Assembly (NCBI GenBank): GCA_021817045.1
Contig: JAKAWG010000021.1
Location: 1 to 61,689, forward strand
Source of the DNA: Acidobacteriota bacterium
Lineage (GTDB): Bacteria > Acidobacteriota > Terriglobia > UBA7540
DNA length: 61,689 nt
Direction: 5' to 3'
Shown: piece by piece, positions 34,224-43,830 of the stretch
How positions within the stretch are numbered: position 1 is the stretch's first letter
Layout: each line of letters opens with the position of its first letter
The notes under the pieces: model-generated
Seen by the model: only the letters and a program-made list of their open reading frames with translations
Database searches by the model: none
What the model was told of the DNA's origin: nothing
Program-made: the position numbers and the translations under genes

Positions 34224-35972
34224 TCACACCGCCCACAAGTCGTCCAGCACTTCCACTTCTTCTTCGAGCATGACGCGCGGCGGCTCGACAACCATTTCCG
34301 CAAGCGACGCGCCGGGCGGCACGATGGGATAGACATTCTCGGCCGGATCTACCCAGAAGTCGATGAGGCACGGTTCGCGGTCGCTCAGCATTTCCCGCAC
34401 CGCGTCGAAGACCTCATGCCGGTGCTCCACGCGCCAGCCCCGAATGCCATAAGATTCAGCCAGCCGGGCGAAATCGGGGGCAAAGTTCAGGTCAATGTCG
34501 CAATAACGCTTCTCGAAGAAAATTTCCTGCCACTGTCGCACCATGCCGAGCGAGCGATTGTTGAGAATCGCGATCTTCACAGGCACGCGGTATTGCGCCA
34601 CGGTTGCGAGGTCGTTGAGCGTCATCTGAAAGCCGCCGTCGCCGACAATCGCCACCACCTGCCGGTCGGGAAAGGCCAGTTGCGCGCCCAGGGCAGCGGG
34701 AAAGCCGTAACCCATGGCTCCGAGGCCGCTCGAAGAAAGCCAGGTTCGCGGCTGGTAGAAGTCGTAGAATTGCGCAGCCCACATCTGGTGCTGACCAACG
34801 TCCACGGAGACAATTGCATCCTCATTCGTGTGGCGGGAGAGGGTCTCAATCACATATTCAGGTTTTACGTTGGGCGCGGACTTGTCATAGCTCAGCGGGT
34901 GTTGGCCCCGCCATTCCTCGATCTGCGCCAGCCATCGGCGGCGCGACGGCCCGGCTACGGAAGCGCCGCGCCGCTTAAGTGCCGCGATGAGCGCGCGCAA
35001 TGTCTCACGCGCGTCCCCCACCAACGCCACATCCACCGTCACGTTCTTGTTGATCTCGGAAGGATCAACATCCAGGTGAATCTTTTTTGCCTGCGTAGCG
35101 AACCCATTCACCCGTCCGGTTACGCGGTCGTCGAAACGCGCGCCCACAGCGATCAGCAGATCCGATTCGCACACGGCCATGTTCGTGGCATATGATCCGT
35201 GCATCCCGAGCATTCCAAGCGATAGCGGATGGCGAGAAGGAAACGCGCCAAGGCCCATCAGCGTGGTCGTCACCGGGATGTGAACGAGTTCCGCGATTTC
35301 GCTAATTTCCCGCCACGCCCCGGCATGAATCGCGCCGCCGCCCACGTAAAACAGGGCCTGCCGACTTTCGGCGATCAGGTCAGCCGCACGCTCAATATCT
35401 TCATCGCGCCATTCACGCGCACGCACAGCTACAGGCGCTCTTGCTTCGAGATATTCGGGTTGGGCGTATTCCATCAGGACGCTTTTTGGCAGGTCCACGA
35501 GCACGGGTCCCGGCCGACCGGAGATTGCCGTCTGGAAAGCGCGGCGAATGACCGCGGGAATTTCCGCGGCCTTACGCACTTGAAAAGACTGCTTGGTAGC
35601 GGGAAGGCTTATCCCAATCGTATCCGCCTCCTGGAATCCATCTTTGCCGATCAGCGCTTCCGGCACCTGCCCCGTCAGGGCCACTACGGGAATCGAATCC
35701 ATCATGGCGGACATAAGCCCTGTCATCAGGTTCGTAGCTCCAGGTCCGGACGTGGTCAGGCACACGCCTATCCTGCCGGTAGCGCGGGCATAGCCGTCTG
35801 CGGCAAAAGCGGCGGCCTGCTCGTGACGCACCAGAAGGTGGTGAATCCCGGCGCTGTAAAGCGCGTCGTATAGAGGCAACACCGCCCCTCCCGGCAGGCC
35901 GAACACCACTTCTACTTTTTCTCGCTTCAAACTCTCAAGTAAGATTTCCGAACCTGTAACGGGATTATCCAT
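34224..35972 (-). CDS. ilvB: Acetolactate synthase large subunit
   Basis: A 582-residue ThDP enzyme for the first step of branched-chain amino-acid synthesis. It has the catalytic Glu in VRHEQAAAFAADGYARATG, the FAD domain (LIAVGARFDDRVTG) and the ThDP/Mg motif VGDGGFQMTLNDLATVAQYRVPVKIAILNN. The ATG at 35972, eight bases after GGAG, is better placed than the GTG one codon upstream. The last residues (EEEVEVLDDLWAV) are acidic. The promoter and a palindromic operator lie about 30-80 bp upstream. Confidence 0.95.
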   Translation of the reverse strand: MDNPVTGSEILLESLKREKVEVVFGLPGGAVLPLYDALYSAGIHHLLVRHEQAAAFAADGYARATGRIGVCLTTSGPGATNLMTGLMSAMMDSIPVVALTGQVPEALIGKDGFQEADTIGISLPATKQSFQVRKAAEIPAVIRRAFQTAISGRPGPVLVDLPKSVLMEYAQPEYLEARAPVAVRAREWRDEDIERAADLIAESRQALFYVGGGAIHAGAWREISEIAELVHIPVTTTLMGLGAFPSRHPLSLGMLGMHGSYATNMAVCESDLLIAVGARFDDRVTGRVNGFATQAKKIHLDVDPSEINKNVTVDVALVGDARETLRALIAALKRRGASVAGPSRRRWLAQIEEWRGQHPLSYDKSAPNVKPEYVIETLSRHTNEDAIVSVDVGQHQMWAAQFYDFYQPRTWLSSSGLGAMGYGFPAALGAQLAFPDRQVVAIVGDGGFQMTLNDLATVAQYRVPVKIAILNNRSLGMVRQWQEIFFEKRYCDIDLNFAPDFARLAESYGIRGWRVEHRHEVFDAVREMLSDREPCLIDFWVDPAENVYPIVPPGASLAEMVVEPPRVMLEEEVEVLDDLWAV

Positions 35973-36003
35973 CACCTGAACTCCTTTTCCGACCGAGCAG
36001 ACT

Positions 36004-36051
36004 TACCGACTAGTCGGTAGGTAGTGTATAACAATGGTCGCACGATGTCAA
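36004..36051 (-). promoter_or_regulatory. ilvB promoter with perfect 16-bp palindromic operator
   Basis: On the minus strand TTGACA (36051-36046), a 17-bp spacer and TACACT (36028-36023) form a good sigma-70-type promoter. The perfect palindrome TACCGACTAGTCGGTA (36004-36019) follows at the predicted transcription start. Its size and symmetry suit a TetR-type repressor, which would block initiation of ilvB and downstream genes. Confidence 0.6.
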
Positions 36052-36366
36052 TAAGGATCTTGTTTCCTCCTCGATCAACTGAGGCTCGTCCGCAAATCGG
36101 GAATTGGAATATCCTCGTACGTTATCTCTTTGATAAAACGGAAGATTCCGGTTTCGCCCGCGCCATCCCCGCGCGAAAAGGGCGATTTTTCTCTTCCCCA
36201 AGGTCTCGAAAAGTTCAACGCGGAGGCCACAAAGACACTTGGTGCTGTCCGTGTTAAAGCTCGGAACGGCGCAGGGGACACGGAGCGGCTTATTATAGGT
36301 TTGGTTGTCCGGTCTCAATCGCAATTTGCCAATCACAATTCACCACATCTATGGTGGCGCAGTTGA

Positions 36367-36402
36367 GTGAGACGGTGGAGACAGGTGAGACAAATGAGAC
36401 AG
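36367..36402 (+). repeat. Four tandem 9-bp repeats (consensus RTGAGACAR)
   Basis: Units gtgagacgg, tggagacag, gtgagacaa and atgagacag follow without gaps, so GAGAC recurs exactly every 9 bp. This could be a simple tandem-repeat locus or an array of binding sites upstream of the VWA genes. Confidence 0.6.
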
Positions 36403-36430
36403 TTTATTTCTGGCGGCTGATTCGAAAAAT

Positions 36431-36589
36431 ATGAGCGCCGATCAACCCCGGAAGCAGCGGAAGCTGGTTGGCAAAACTTGGAAGGTGGCAAAGACGGTCG
36501 CGGCAATTTGGGTCGCTTGCACGGCAGTGATAGAATGGGTTCGTAGAGTGACGGAAAGACGATGGCAGGGGTTCAATCGCCGGGGTTAA
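36431..36589 (+). CDS. Possible small basic protein
   Basis: A 52-codon frame: a basic N-terminus (DQPRKQRKLVGKTWKVAK), a hydrophobic stretch (TVAAIWVACTAVIEWV) and a basic C-terminus. It ends just before the first VWA gene. No good ribosome-binding site is seen, and it may be chance. Listed because the composition would suit a small membrane-associated peptide. Confidence 0.25.
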   Translation: MSADQPRKQRKLVGKTWKVAKTVAAIWVACTAVIEWVRRVTERRWQGFNRRG

Positions 36590-36621
36590 TCTTGAAACTG
36601 GCGAGGTGAAGGACCGCTACG

Positions 36622-37632
36622 ATGAAGGGTCTTTCGGCGGGCAAGAAATCTGCTGCTATTCTGCTGCTGGCGATTGTAGCTTGCCTGACCGCTGCTCTGC
36701 CCAGTTCGTCGCAGGCGGCTTCTCGCAAAAAGAAGGTAGCAGACAACGCAGGCGCCAAGATTGTCGTCCGGCGACCCACCATTAACACGGCCCCAATTCA
36801 AGTCAACGTCAACCGTGTCTTGGTAAGCGTTACCGTAACGGATCCCTATGATCGCATCGTGACCGGCTTGGACAAATCCAACTTCAAAGTCTTCGACAAC
36901 AAGGTGAGGCAGAAGATTCTCTCCTTCTCAACGACGGATGCACCGATCTCCGTCGGAATGATTTTCGACACTAGCGGCTCGATGTCCGACAAGATTCAGA
37001 AGTCGAAGGAAGCAGCGCTGCAGTTCTTCCAGACATCAAACCCAGAGGATGAGTTCATGCTGATCGACTTCTCAGACGCGCCGCACTTGATTTCCGGGTT
37101 CACGTCGCGCTATTCGAACTTGCAGGATCGCCTGCTGTTCGTTAAATCGGGGGGACGGACAGCGCTGCTTGACGCGATCTACCTGGGCCTCGAAGAGATG
37201 AAGAAAGCGACTACGAACCGAAAGGCGCTGCTGGTTATTTCGGACGGGGGCGAGAATCACAGCCGGTACACGGAGCGCGACATCAAGAACCTGGTGAAGG
37301 AATCGGACGTGGAGATTTACGCCATTGGCATCTTTGAGCCGCTCAGTTCGCGGGACCGCACGCCAGAGGAAGCGGCCGGCCCGTCGTTGCTCGCAAGCCT
37401 TGCGAATATGACGGGCGGCCGCATGTTCAGCGTGGAAGATCCCGACGAGTTGCCGGACATCGCCGAGAAGATCTCCATCGAACTTCGCAATCAATACGTC
37501 ATCGGTTACAAGCCCTCCAATCTAGTGGAAGATGGACGCTGGCGACGCATCCAAGTGAAACTGAACCCGCCGCGGGGGTTGCCTCCACTGCAAGTCTACG
37601 CCCGCACAGGTTACTATGCGCCGACAGAATAA
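36622..37632 (+). CDS. Secreted VWA-domain protein (VWFA-related Acidobacterial type), first copy
   Basis: A 336-residue protein with an export segment (AAILLLAIVACLTAALPSSSQAA). A short beta domain follows (VLVSVTVTDPYDRIVTGLDKSNFKVFDN), then a von Willebrand A domain with the MIDAS motif DTSGSMSDK and SGGRTALLDAIYLGL. The C-terminal strand segment is NQYVIGYKPSN...RTGYYAPTE. This architecture is typical of a family expanded in Acidobacteriota whose role is unknown, probably metal-dependent adhesion outside the membrane. The stop overlaps the next gene by 17 bp. Confidence 0.85.
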   Translation: MKGLSAGKKSAAILLLAIVACLTAALPSSSQAASRKKKVADNAGAKIVVRRPTINTAPIQVNVNRVLVSVTVTDPYDRIVTGLDKSNFKVFDNKVRQKILSFSTTDAPISVGMIFDTSGSMSDKIQKSKEAALQFFQTSNPEDEFMLIDFSDAPHLISGFTSRYSNLQDRLLFVKSGGRTALLDAIYLGLEEMKKATTNRKALLVISDGGENHSRYTERDIKNLVKESDVEIYAIGIFEPLSSRDRTPEEAAGPSLLASLANMTGGRMFSVEDPDELPDIAEKISIELRNQYVIGYKPSNLVEDGRWRRIQVKLNPPRGLPPLQVYARTGYYAPTE

Positions 37633-38668
37633 CTGGATCCTTCGTTTCCTTCTTCTCTTTCTTCTCGCGCCGCTAGGCTTCGCCCTAGCCGCCGGGCACG
37701 GGTTTGCGGCCGCTTCTGCTCAGGGCCAGCCGCAGAGGGCGCCGCACAAGGGGCCGTTCACCGTTCACGCCAACACCGACTTGGTGGTGCTGCACGCTAC
37801 CGTGACAGACAAGAAAGGCCATCTGGTGGACGACCTCGGCCGGAAGGATTTTGAGGTCTACGAGGACGGCGTCCGGCAAAAGTTGACGGTTTTTTCCCAT
37901 GCCGACATTCCCGTGACCATGGGCATCGTCATTGATGACAGCGGCAGCATGCACGACAAGCGGCCCGAGGTGGATGCGGCGGCCTATACTTTCGCCAGAA
38001 CGTCGAATCCTTACGATCAAGTCTTTGTGGTGAATTTCAACGACGTGTACTACCTGGATACGCCGGGCAATTTCGCCTCAAATATGCAGCAGATCAAGGC
38101 AGCGCTAGACCACATCGATTCGCGGGGCGGCACCGCTCTCTACGACGCCATTTACGCCTCGCTCGATCACCTGAAACTCGGCAACCGTGACAAGAAAGTA
38201 CTCCTCGTTGTTACAGACGGTGAAGATAACTCCAGCCGCTATACCTTGACCCAGTTGATACACTATGCGGAAAAATCGAATGCTGAGATTTACACCATCG
38301 GCCTTCTCGGAGAAGATCACCCGACAGGCCTTTTCCATATCGGCAGCGGCGGGGACCGCCATGCGGCCAAGGTCTTGAAGGAGATTGCGGAGTCAACCGG
38401 AGGCAAGGCGTACTTCCCCAAATCGCTCAACCAAGTGGACGCCATTTGCCAGAACATTGCCCACGTGATCCGCGATCAGTACACGCTCGGCTATTACCCT
38501 ACCAACATGGCGAGAAACGGCTCTTTCCGTACCGTCCGCGTTGTAGCCTACGTGCCGGGCACGCACAAGAAGCTCGACGTACGCACGCGGCCTGGCTATT
38601 ACGCTCCCACCAGCCGGCAACTCGCCGGGCTGCACGAGACCACCACCCCCGCCGCCAGCTTCAAGTAA
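37616..38668 (+). CDS. Secreted VWA-domain protein (VWFA-related Acidobacterial type), second copy
   Basis: A 350-residue paralogue of the preceding protein, with export segment ILRFLLLFLLAPLGFALAAG, the domain VVLHATVTDKKGHLVDDLGRKDFEVYEDG, MIDAS motif DDSGSMHDK and RGGTALYDAIYASLDHL, ending DVRTRPGYYAPT plus a short tail. The ATG lies within the last codons of the first copy, so the two are translationally coupled and probably work together. They likely arose by tandem duplication. Confidence 0.85.
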   Translation: MRRQNNWILRFLLLFLLAPLGFALAAGHGFAAASAQGQPQRAPHKGPFTVHANTDLVVLHATVTDKKGHLVDDLGRKDFEVYEDGVRQKLTVFSHADIPVTMGIVIDDSGSMHDKRPEVDAAAYTFARTSNPYDQVFVVNFNDVYYLDTPGNFASNMQQIKAALDHIDSRGGTALYDAIYASLDHLKLGNRDKKVLLVVTDGEDNSSRYTLTQLIHYAEKSNAEIYTIGLLGEDHPTGLFHIGSGGDRHAAKVLKEIAESTGGKAYFPKSLNQVDAICQNIAHVIRDQYTLGYYPTNMARNGSFRTVRVVAYVPGTHKKLDVRTRPGYYAPTSRQLAGLHETTTPAASFK

Positions 38669-38678
38669 TACAAACGCT

Positions 38679-38730
38679 GTAGAGGCGGCTTTATGCCGCC
38701 ATTCTCCGTGGCGGGATAAACCCGCCGCTA
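38679..38730. repeat. Paired-hairpin intergenic element 2
   Basis: Starts GTAG and ends CGCTA around two hairpins, GGCGGC-tttat-GCCGCC (38684-38700) and GCGGG-ataaa-CCCGC (38711-38725). Same layout as 31477-31531. It sits just after the second VWA gene and may also act as a terminator. Confidence 0.55.
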
Positions 38731-38794
38731 TGAGTGTCGTCGTAATAGTAGATTATGCGTTTGCTTTAGTTTCTTGTCTAAATAGAAAAACCGC

Positions 38795-39955
38795 TCACTC
38801 GAAAGCGGGAATGCCTGTCACGCGTTCCCCAAGGATCAAGGTGTGGATGTTGTAAGTACCTTCGTAGGTGGAGACGGATTCCAGATTGCACAGGTGGCGG
38901 AATACACAATATTCATCGGCGATGCCGTTCGCGCCCAGAATGTCGCGTGCTTCGCGTGCGATCTCGAGCGCCGCGCGGACGTTATTGCGCTTGAGCATGG
39001 AGACGTGGGCAAAGTCGGCGCGTCCACGGTCCTTCAGCCTTCCGACGTGCAGTGCCAATAGCTGGGCTTTGGTGATCTCCGTAATCATGTCCGCGAGCTT
39101 CGCCTGAACAAGCTGGTGGGAGGCGATGGGCCTGCCTGCAAATTGCTTTCGCGCCTTGGCGTACTCGAGAGCTTCGTGGTAGCAGGCCATCGCCGCGCCC
39201 AGCGCACCCCATCCGATGCTGTAACGCGCCTGGGTGAGGCAATCGAGGGCGGTGCGCAGGCCCTTTGCGCCCGGCAGCAACTCCCCACGCGCCTCCGTAA
39301 GCGAAAGAATGCTCGTCACCGACGCGCGCAGAGAACCTTTTCCTTCGATGTCCCGCGCAGTAAAGCCCGGCGTTCCCTTCTCGACCAAAAATCCCCGGAT
39401 TCCCTCATCGGTTTGCGCCCAAATCAAGGCGACGTCAGCGATTGAGCCGGAGGTGATCCAGGCCTTTTCGCCGCTGAGGACGAAGCGGTTACCATCCGTT
39501 ACCGCGCGCGTCCTCATACCCGCCGGGTTCGATCCGAAGTCCGGCTCTGTAAGACCGAAGCAGCCGATCGCGTCGCCGCGCTGCAAGGCGGGCAGCCAGC
39601 GTTGCTTCTGCTCCTCGCTGCCATAAGCTGCGATTGGGAACATAACAAGTGCGCCCTGCACGGAGGCAAAGCTGCGCAGGGCGCTGTCGCCGCGCTCAAG
39701 TTCCTGCATAATCAGCCCGTACTGGACGTTAGACATCTCCGCGCACCCGTAACCCTTCAGGTTCGCTCCCAGCAGGCCGAGATTACCCATGGGCTTTACC
39801 AGATGGCGCGGGAATACGGCTTCGCGGTTCCACTTCCCAAGATGAGGAATCGCCTCGCGCTCAACGAATTCCCGCACCGTTCGGCAAACGAGCTTTTCTT
39901 CGTCGCTAAGCAGGGAGTCGAAATCCGCAAAATCGACGTCGCGGAATGGCAGCAT
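38795..39955 (-). CDS. Acyl-CoA dehydrogenase, glutaryl-CoA dehydrogenase-like
   Basis: A 386-residue FAD enzyme with FGLTEPDFGSNPAGMRTRA, GEKAWITSGSIADVALIWAQ, the helical C-terminal domain (RPIASHQLVQAKLADMITEITKAQLLALHVGRLKD) and NLESVSTYEGTYNIHTLILG. The Glu in TYEGT is at the position of the catalytic base in glutaryl-CoA dehydrogenases, which oxidise and decarboxylate glutaryl-CoA in lysine and tryptophan breakdown. The ATG at 39955 is preferred over an upstream TTG. It stands alone without other catabolic genes. Confidence 0.85.
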   Translation of the reverse strand: MLPFRDVDFADFDSLLSDEEKLVCRTVREFVEREAIPHLGKWNREAVFPRHLVKPMGNLGLLGANLKGYGCAEMSNVQYGLIMQELERGDSALRSFASVQGALVMFPIAAYGSEEQKQRWLPALQRGDAIGCFGLTEPDFGSNPAGMRTRAVTDGNRFVLSGEKAWITSGSIADVALIWAQTDEGIRGFLVEKGTPGFTARDIEGKGSLRASVTSILSLTEARGELLPGAKGLRTALDCLTQARYSIGWGALGAAMACYHEALEYAKARKQFAGRPIASHQLVQAKLADMITEITKAQLLALHVGRLKDRGRADFAHVSMLKRNNVRAALEIAREARDILGANGIADEYCVFRHLCNLESVSTYEGTYNIHTLILGERVTGIPAFE

Positions 39956-39994
39956 AAATACAAAGGGCAAATATACTGAATTACGAAGCTCCGG

Positions 39995-41182
39995 TCAGTA
40001 GATCACGGTGAAACTGCCATCCGGCTGGACGAAGGCTGCGACGAGGCCCCACACCGGAAGGTCTGGTGCGCGCTGCAGTTCTCCGATGGGTCGACCTGCG
40101 CTGTCGAACAACTCCCACGCGATGCATCCACCCTTTGCCCAGGCCGTTGCTTCCGTCCAGGCCAGCAACGTGTGGTGCCCGTTGGACGCCACAGACGGAT
40201 GCTTCCGGTCTGCTGAATTGCCAGGAGGAGCGACTGGGTTTGTGACGGCAAGCGTCGTCGGATCAATCCGATCATAATAGACTTGTCCGGCAGTTTCCCA
40301 AGCGGTGACTACCTCCGCGCCGCCCTGAGAGATCGAGTCGGTGGTCATCGGGCAAGCGTCGATCGTCCATTTTGCCAGCCGTTTTGCCGTGACGTTCTGG
40401 CCGCCATCTTTCGAGATCAGTAGCTCCATGTCGCGGTGAATCAAGGCGGTTGCGGTTCTATAAAGAACGTAGAGATTGCCCGAAGAGTCCGCAAAAGCAC
40501 GCAGGCCACAGCAGCCGCAGGCGCCGGTTCCGGATGGCGAGCACGGGACTTCGCGTGCAAAACTCCTCCCATTGTCACGGGATCGAGCTAAGTACACCCG
40601 CCGGTGTTGTTCGCCATCGCCTTTCGGGTTCGCGTGCCAGACGACGTATACGTTTCCGGCTCGGTCGGCGGCCACGGAGCCGCCCCCGTCAAGGCCCGTC
40701 GCATATTGCATCACATTTCGCTGTAGCTCGAAAGCGTCCCCGGCGTTGCTGAGCCGGGTATAGAGCATTGGGATGGCGCCGTCCGGGCCGCGCGGCTGCG
40801 CTTTGGCTGATCCGACCCAGGCCACGTGCGGCCGGCCGTCCTTGCCGACGGCGATTTGAGCCTCCCTCACGCCACCTATTGCGATGGCGCTTCCAGGATG
40901 GCTATTCACACGAAGCGGTGGTGAGAATCGACTTTCTGAAGGTCTCTTGCGCACGTAGAACACATCGCCGGCAGCGGCGTTTCCCTTGAAATAGATGAGA
41001 TGGATAACATGGTTGTGGTCTACTGCCACCTGGGGCTGAATGCCGCCGTTGGGCGTTCGAAAGAGAGTTACGTTTGGAACACTTGGGCGAAAGGCGGTTG
41101 GCTCTGCGCGCCTGGCTGCGCTGGAGACCGAGAATCCTGTCAGAAGTGATGATCCAAGGAACTGCCGCCGGGTGAGCTTCAT
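39995..41182 (-). CDS. Tat-exported sialidase-like beta-propeller protein
   Basis: A 395-residue protein with a Tat signal (KLTRRQFLGSSLLTGFSVSSAA). The mature part has BNR/Asp-box-like repeats of a sialidase fold, such as LARSRDNGRSF and LISKDGGQNV with intervening strands. The catalytic Arg triad and Tyr/Glu of true sialidases cannot be identified with confidence, so activity is unknown. Tat export suggests folding in the cytoplasm before translocation. It lies 25 bp downstream of the PBP1A gene on the same strand. Confidence 0.7.
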   Translation of the reverse strand: MKLTRRQFLGSSLLTGFSVSSAARRAEPTAFRPSVPNVTLFRTPNGGIQPQVAVDHNHVIHLIYFKGNAAAGDVFYVRKRPSESRFSPPLRVNSHPGSAIAIGGVREAQIAVGKDGRPHVAWVGSAKAQPRGPDGAIPMLYTRLSNAGDAFELQRNVMQYATGLDGGGSVAADRAGNVYVVWHANPKGDGEQHRRVYLARSRDNGRSFAREVPCSPSGTGACGCCGLRAFADSSGNLYVLYRTATALIHRDMELLISKDGGQNVTAKRLAKWTIDACPMTTDSISQGGAEVVTAWETAGQVYYDRIDPTTLAVTNPVAPPGNSADRKHPSVASNGHHTLLAWTEATAWAKGGCIAWELFDSAGRPIGELQRAPDLPVWGLVAAFVQPDGSFTVIY

Positions 41183-41207
41183 TGTGCTCAGGGTAACCTA
41201 AGTCGAC

Positions 41208-43553
41208 TCAGGGCGCAATCGCAGATTGCGCTGCCGTGGGCGCTGAGCGTGTCAGGGCATCCGCCGGATCACTCACCGGGCCTGAGCTTGTGGGTAGGAT
41301 GCTCGAAGGGCCCGCGCTTGCCAGAATTTCCTTCACCTGGTTCGGGTTGGTCAGCAGCGGAGAATCCGGAAACTTTCCCGGCGACCTACCCTTGAGCGCT
41401 CGGCTCATAAAATCCATCCAGATTGGCAGCGCGACGTGCGAGCCTTCTTCGCCTTTCCCAAGGGTGTGGTGGTCGTCGTAGCCTACCCAAACCCCGCAGG
41501 TGATCTTGGGCGAAAAGCCAATAAACCAGGCGTCACTGAAATCATTGGTCGTGCCCGTCTTTCCGGCGAGAGGATATTCGGCGGCGAGCGCGCGCGCCCG
41601 GACGGCCGTGCCGGAATTGATAACCTCACGCAACATGGAAACCATCAGTCGCGCGACGCCGGCCGGAAGAACGTCCGTCACTTGCGGCGTGAAATCGTCG
41701 ATCACGCGTCCCTCGTAATCCGCGACCCGCAGGATCGCGCGCGGCGAAATGTGCAAGCCATCGTCGGGGAACGTGCTGTAAGCAGATGTGTGCTCGAGCA
41801 GCGTCAGAGAAGACGCTCCCAGCGCCAGCGGCAGGTCAGGCACAAGCCGCGAAGTGATTCCAAACTCCCGGCACAGCCGGATCACCTTGTCAATTCCCAC
41901 GGCCGCCAGAAGCCGGACGGCGGGCACGTTCCGGGACTGCGCGAGCGCTTGCAGCAGCGTGATCCGTCCTTCGTAACGGTTATCATAATCGTGCGGCGAC
42001 CAGTTTCCATAGCTCACCGGCTCGTCCATCACCATGTCAAACGGTGTGAAGCCGTCAAGCAATGCCTCGGAGTAGACGTAGACCTTGAAAGACGATCCCA
42101 CTTGCCGCAACGCCTGGACGGAGCGGTTGAACTGGCTCAAATTGTAATTGTAGCCGCCCACCATCGCTTTGATGTCGCCCGTCTGGTTGTCTAGAACGAG
42201 GATCGCGCCCTGCGCGGCTGGAAGCTGGTCGAGCGCAGCGTGTACGATGGTGCCTTTGACGCTGAGGATATGAAAGAGATCCACGTCTCCATCACTGAAA
42301 ATCTGGGCAGGGCTCGTCGCTTTGATCCAAGCAAAGTCAGCGGGAGTCATGCGAGTCGCAGCGTTTCCAAACCGGACTAAGGCGTACTCCGGGTTCACCG
42401 CCATGACCAGCCCGTGGATGCGGCTGCCCGCCGTGATCGGTTTCGCCCAGTCCGGGTTTTCGTAGGTCTCAAGCGTCGCAAGCGAGCCATCCGAAAGCCG
42501 AACGCGATGTTTGAGGATGTTCGTTTCGGGACCGCGCCAGCCATACTCCTTGTCATATTCGCGCAGGCCCTTGCGAAGCGATTCGACCGCAATTTTCTGC
42601 AACCGCGGATCAAGCGACGTGTAAACCCGCAGCCCGTTGGTATTCACGACCGGCGCGCCATATTTCTTTAGTAACAGGTCGCGCACGTAGCTTACGAAAT
42701 AGGGGGCAACCTCCTTGTTCCAGCGCTGCAAGTGAATACCGAGCGGAGCGGCCACGGCCTCGCGGTACTGTTTCACCGAGATCTTGTCGTTACTCAACAT
42801 CGCCGCCAGCACTTCGTTGCGGCGGAGAAGGCAGTGGTGAGGATAAAGGATGGGCGAATAATAAGTCGGGTTGCGAGGCAGCCCGGCCAGCGTTGCCGCC
42901 TCGGGCAGCGTCAGTTGAGAAAGGCGCTTTCCGAAAAAACGCTCGGAGGCGGCTTCGAAGCCAAAACTTCCGCCGCCGAGAGGAATGAGGTTGCAATACA
43001 TCGTGAAGATCTGTGGCTTCGTGAAGTGCCGCTCGATCTGGATGGCCAGCAGGGCTTCGCGGATCTTCCTCTTGAAGGTCTTCTGGGGCGTCAGGAAGAG
43101 CTGGCGGCTTAACTGCTGGGTCAGGGTGCTGGCACCCTCCGCCTTCCGCCACTCAACAATGTCTACAATCGCGGCGCGCACAATGCGCAAAATGTCCACG
43201 CCAAAATGACTGTAAAAATGACGGTCTTCCACCGAAATGACCGCATTGCGCAGATCGGATGGAATCTGGTTGTAGGTCACCATCACTCGCCGCTGCAGCG
43301 CGAAATTTCCGATGACCGATCCGTTATCCGCATAGAGCTCGGTCATGACATCCGGACGATAATCGTAGAGCTCGCTGACTTGCGGAAGGTGGGAGGAGTA
43401 TACGAATACGAGTCCGCCGAGCGCCCCGGCGCCTCCTGCGAGCAGCACGAGAATCACAAAGGCGAGTTGGCCGAAAACGCGATGACTGCGAACGTGCGGA
43501 GCGCGCAAGGAACGCTGGGGTTTCCCACCGGACTGCGCTCGTGACTTCGCCAT
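41208..43553 (-). CDS. Class A penicillin-binding protein (PBP1A family)
   Basis: A 781-residue bifunctional murein synthase. It has one N-terminal membrane anchor (FGQLAFVILVLLAGGAGALGGLVFVY). The GT51 glycosyltransferase has SVEDRHFYSHFGVD, GASTLTQQLSRQLFL, KIREALLAIQIERHFTK. The transpeptidase has SSFK (active Ser), SRN and KTGTTNDFSDAWF. The ATG at 43553 (MAKSRAQSGGK) has a basic cytoplasmic tail. The tail after the transpeptidase is Pro/Ser-rich. A later sialidase-like gene follows on the same strand. Confidence 0.93.
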   Translation of the reverse strand: MAKSRAQSGGKPQRSLRAPHVRSHRVFGQLAFVILVLLAGGAGALGGLVFVYSSHLPQVSELYDYRPDVMTELYADNGSVIGNFALQRRVMVTYNQIPSDLRNAVISVEDRHFYSHFGVDILRIVRAAIVDIVEWRKAEGASTLTQQLSRQLFLTPQKTFKRKIREALLAIQIERHFTKPQIFTMYCNLIPLGGGSFGFEAASERFFGKRLSQLTLPEAATLAGLPRNPTYYSPILYPHHCLLRRNEVLAAMLSNDKISVKQYREAVAAPLGIHLQRWNKEVAPYFVSYVRDLLLKKYGAPVVNTNGLRVYTSLDPRLQKIAVESLRKGLREYDKEYGWRGPETNILKHRVRLSDGSLATLETYENPDWAKPITAGSRIHGLVMAVNPEYALVRFGNAATRMTPADFAWIKATSPAQIFSDGDVDLFHILSVKGTIVHAALDQLPAAQGAILVLDNQTGDIKAMVGGYNYNLSQFNRSVQALRQVGSSFKVYVYSEALLDGFTPFDMVMDEPVSYGNWSPHDYDNRYEGRITLLQALAQSRNVPAVRLLAAVGIDKVIRLCREFGITSRLVPDLPLALGASSLTLLEHTSAYSTFPDDGLHISPRAILRVADYEGRVIDDFTPQVTDVLPAGVARLMVSMLREVINSGTAVRARALAAEYPLAGKTGTTNDFSDAWFIGFSPKITCGVWVGYDDHHTLGKGEEGSHVALPIWMDFMSRALKGRSPGKFPDSPLLTNPNQVKEILASAGPSSILPTSSGPVSDPADALTRSAPTAAQSAIAP

Positions 43554-43830
43554 TCTAAGCAAATCCTAACAGTTATTTTAAGGCTCTATACCCTGACGGT
43601 CAACGCGGGAACTCGGCACGGCTGCACGGCTTCCGCTCGATCTAGCCTCGCCCAGCGGCGGCCTCGCGCCACCTCTCCGCCGTGTCGCTAGTGAAGCGCA
43701 GTTCGTCACCTTGACAACCGGCAAATGCGGTCGATAAGATGCCTCCATCCAACGTCACGGTGAGAGATTTGCGCTAGTGTTGCGCCCGGCGCAGCCTCGG
43801 CTTTTCAGTCATTCAGGAGCAAGAGCGAAT

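Larger units (their letters stand above)
36052..36621. other. Divergent intergenic region between ilvB and the VWA genes
   Basis: About 570 bp. It contains four 9-bp tandem repeats (36367-36402) and one possible 52-codon frame (36431-36589). Nothing else is supported. Confidence 0.45.

Noticed and set aside
34071..35195. 374-codon plus-strand frame
   Set aside because: It is antisense to ilvB and the ACT gene, whose motifs are clear.
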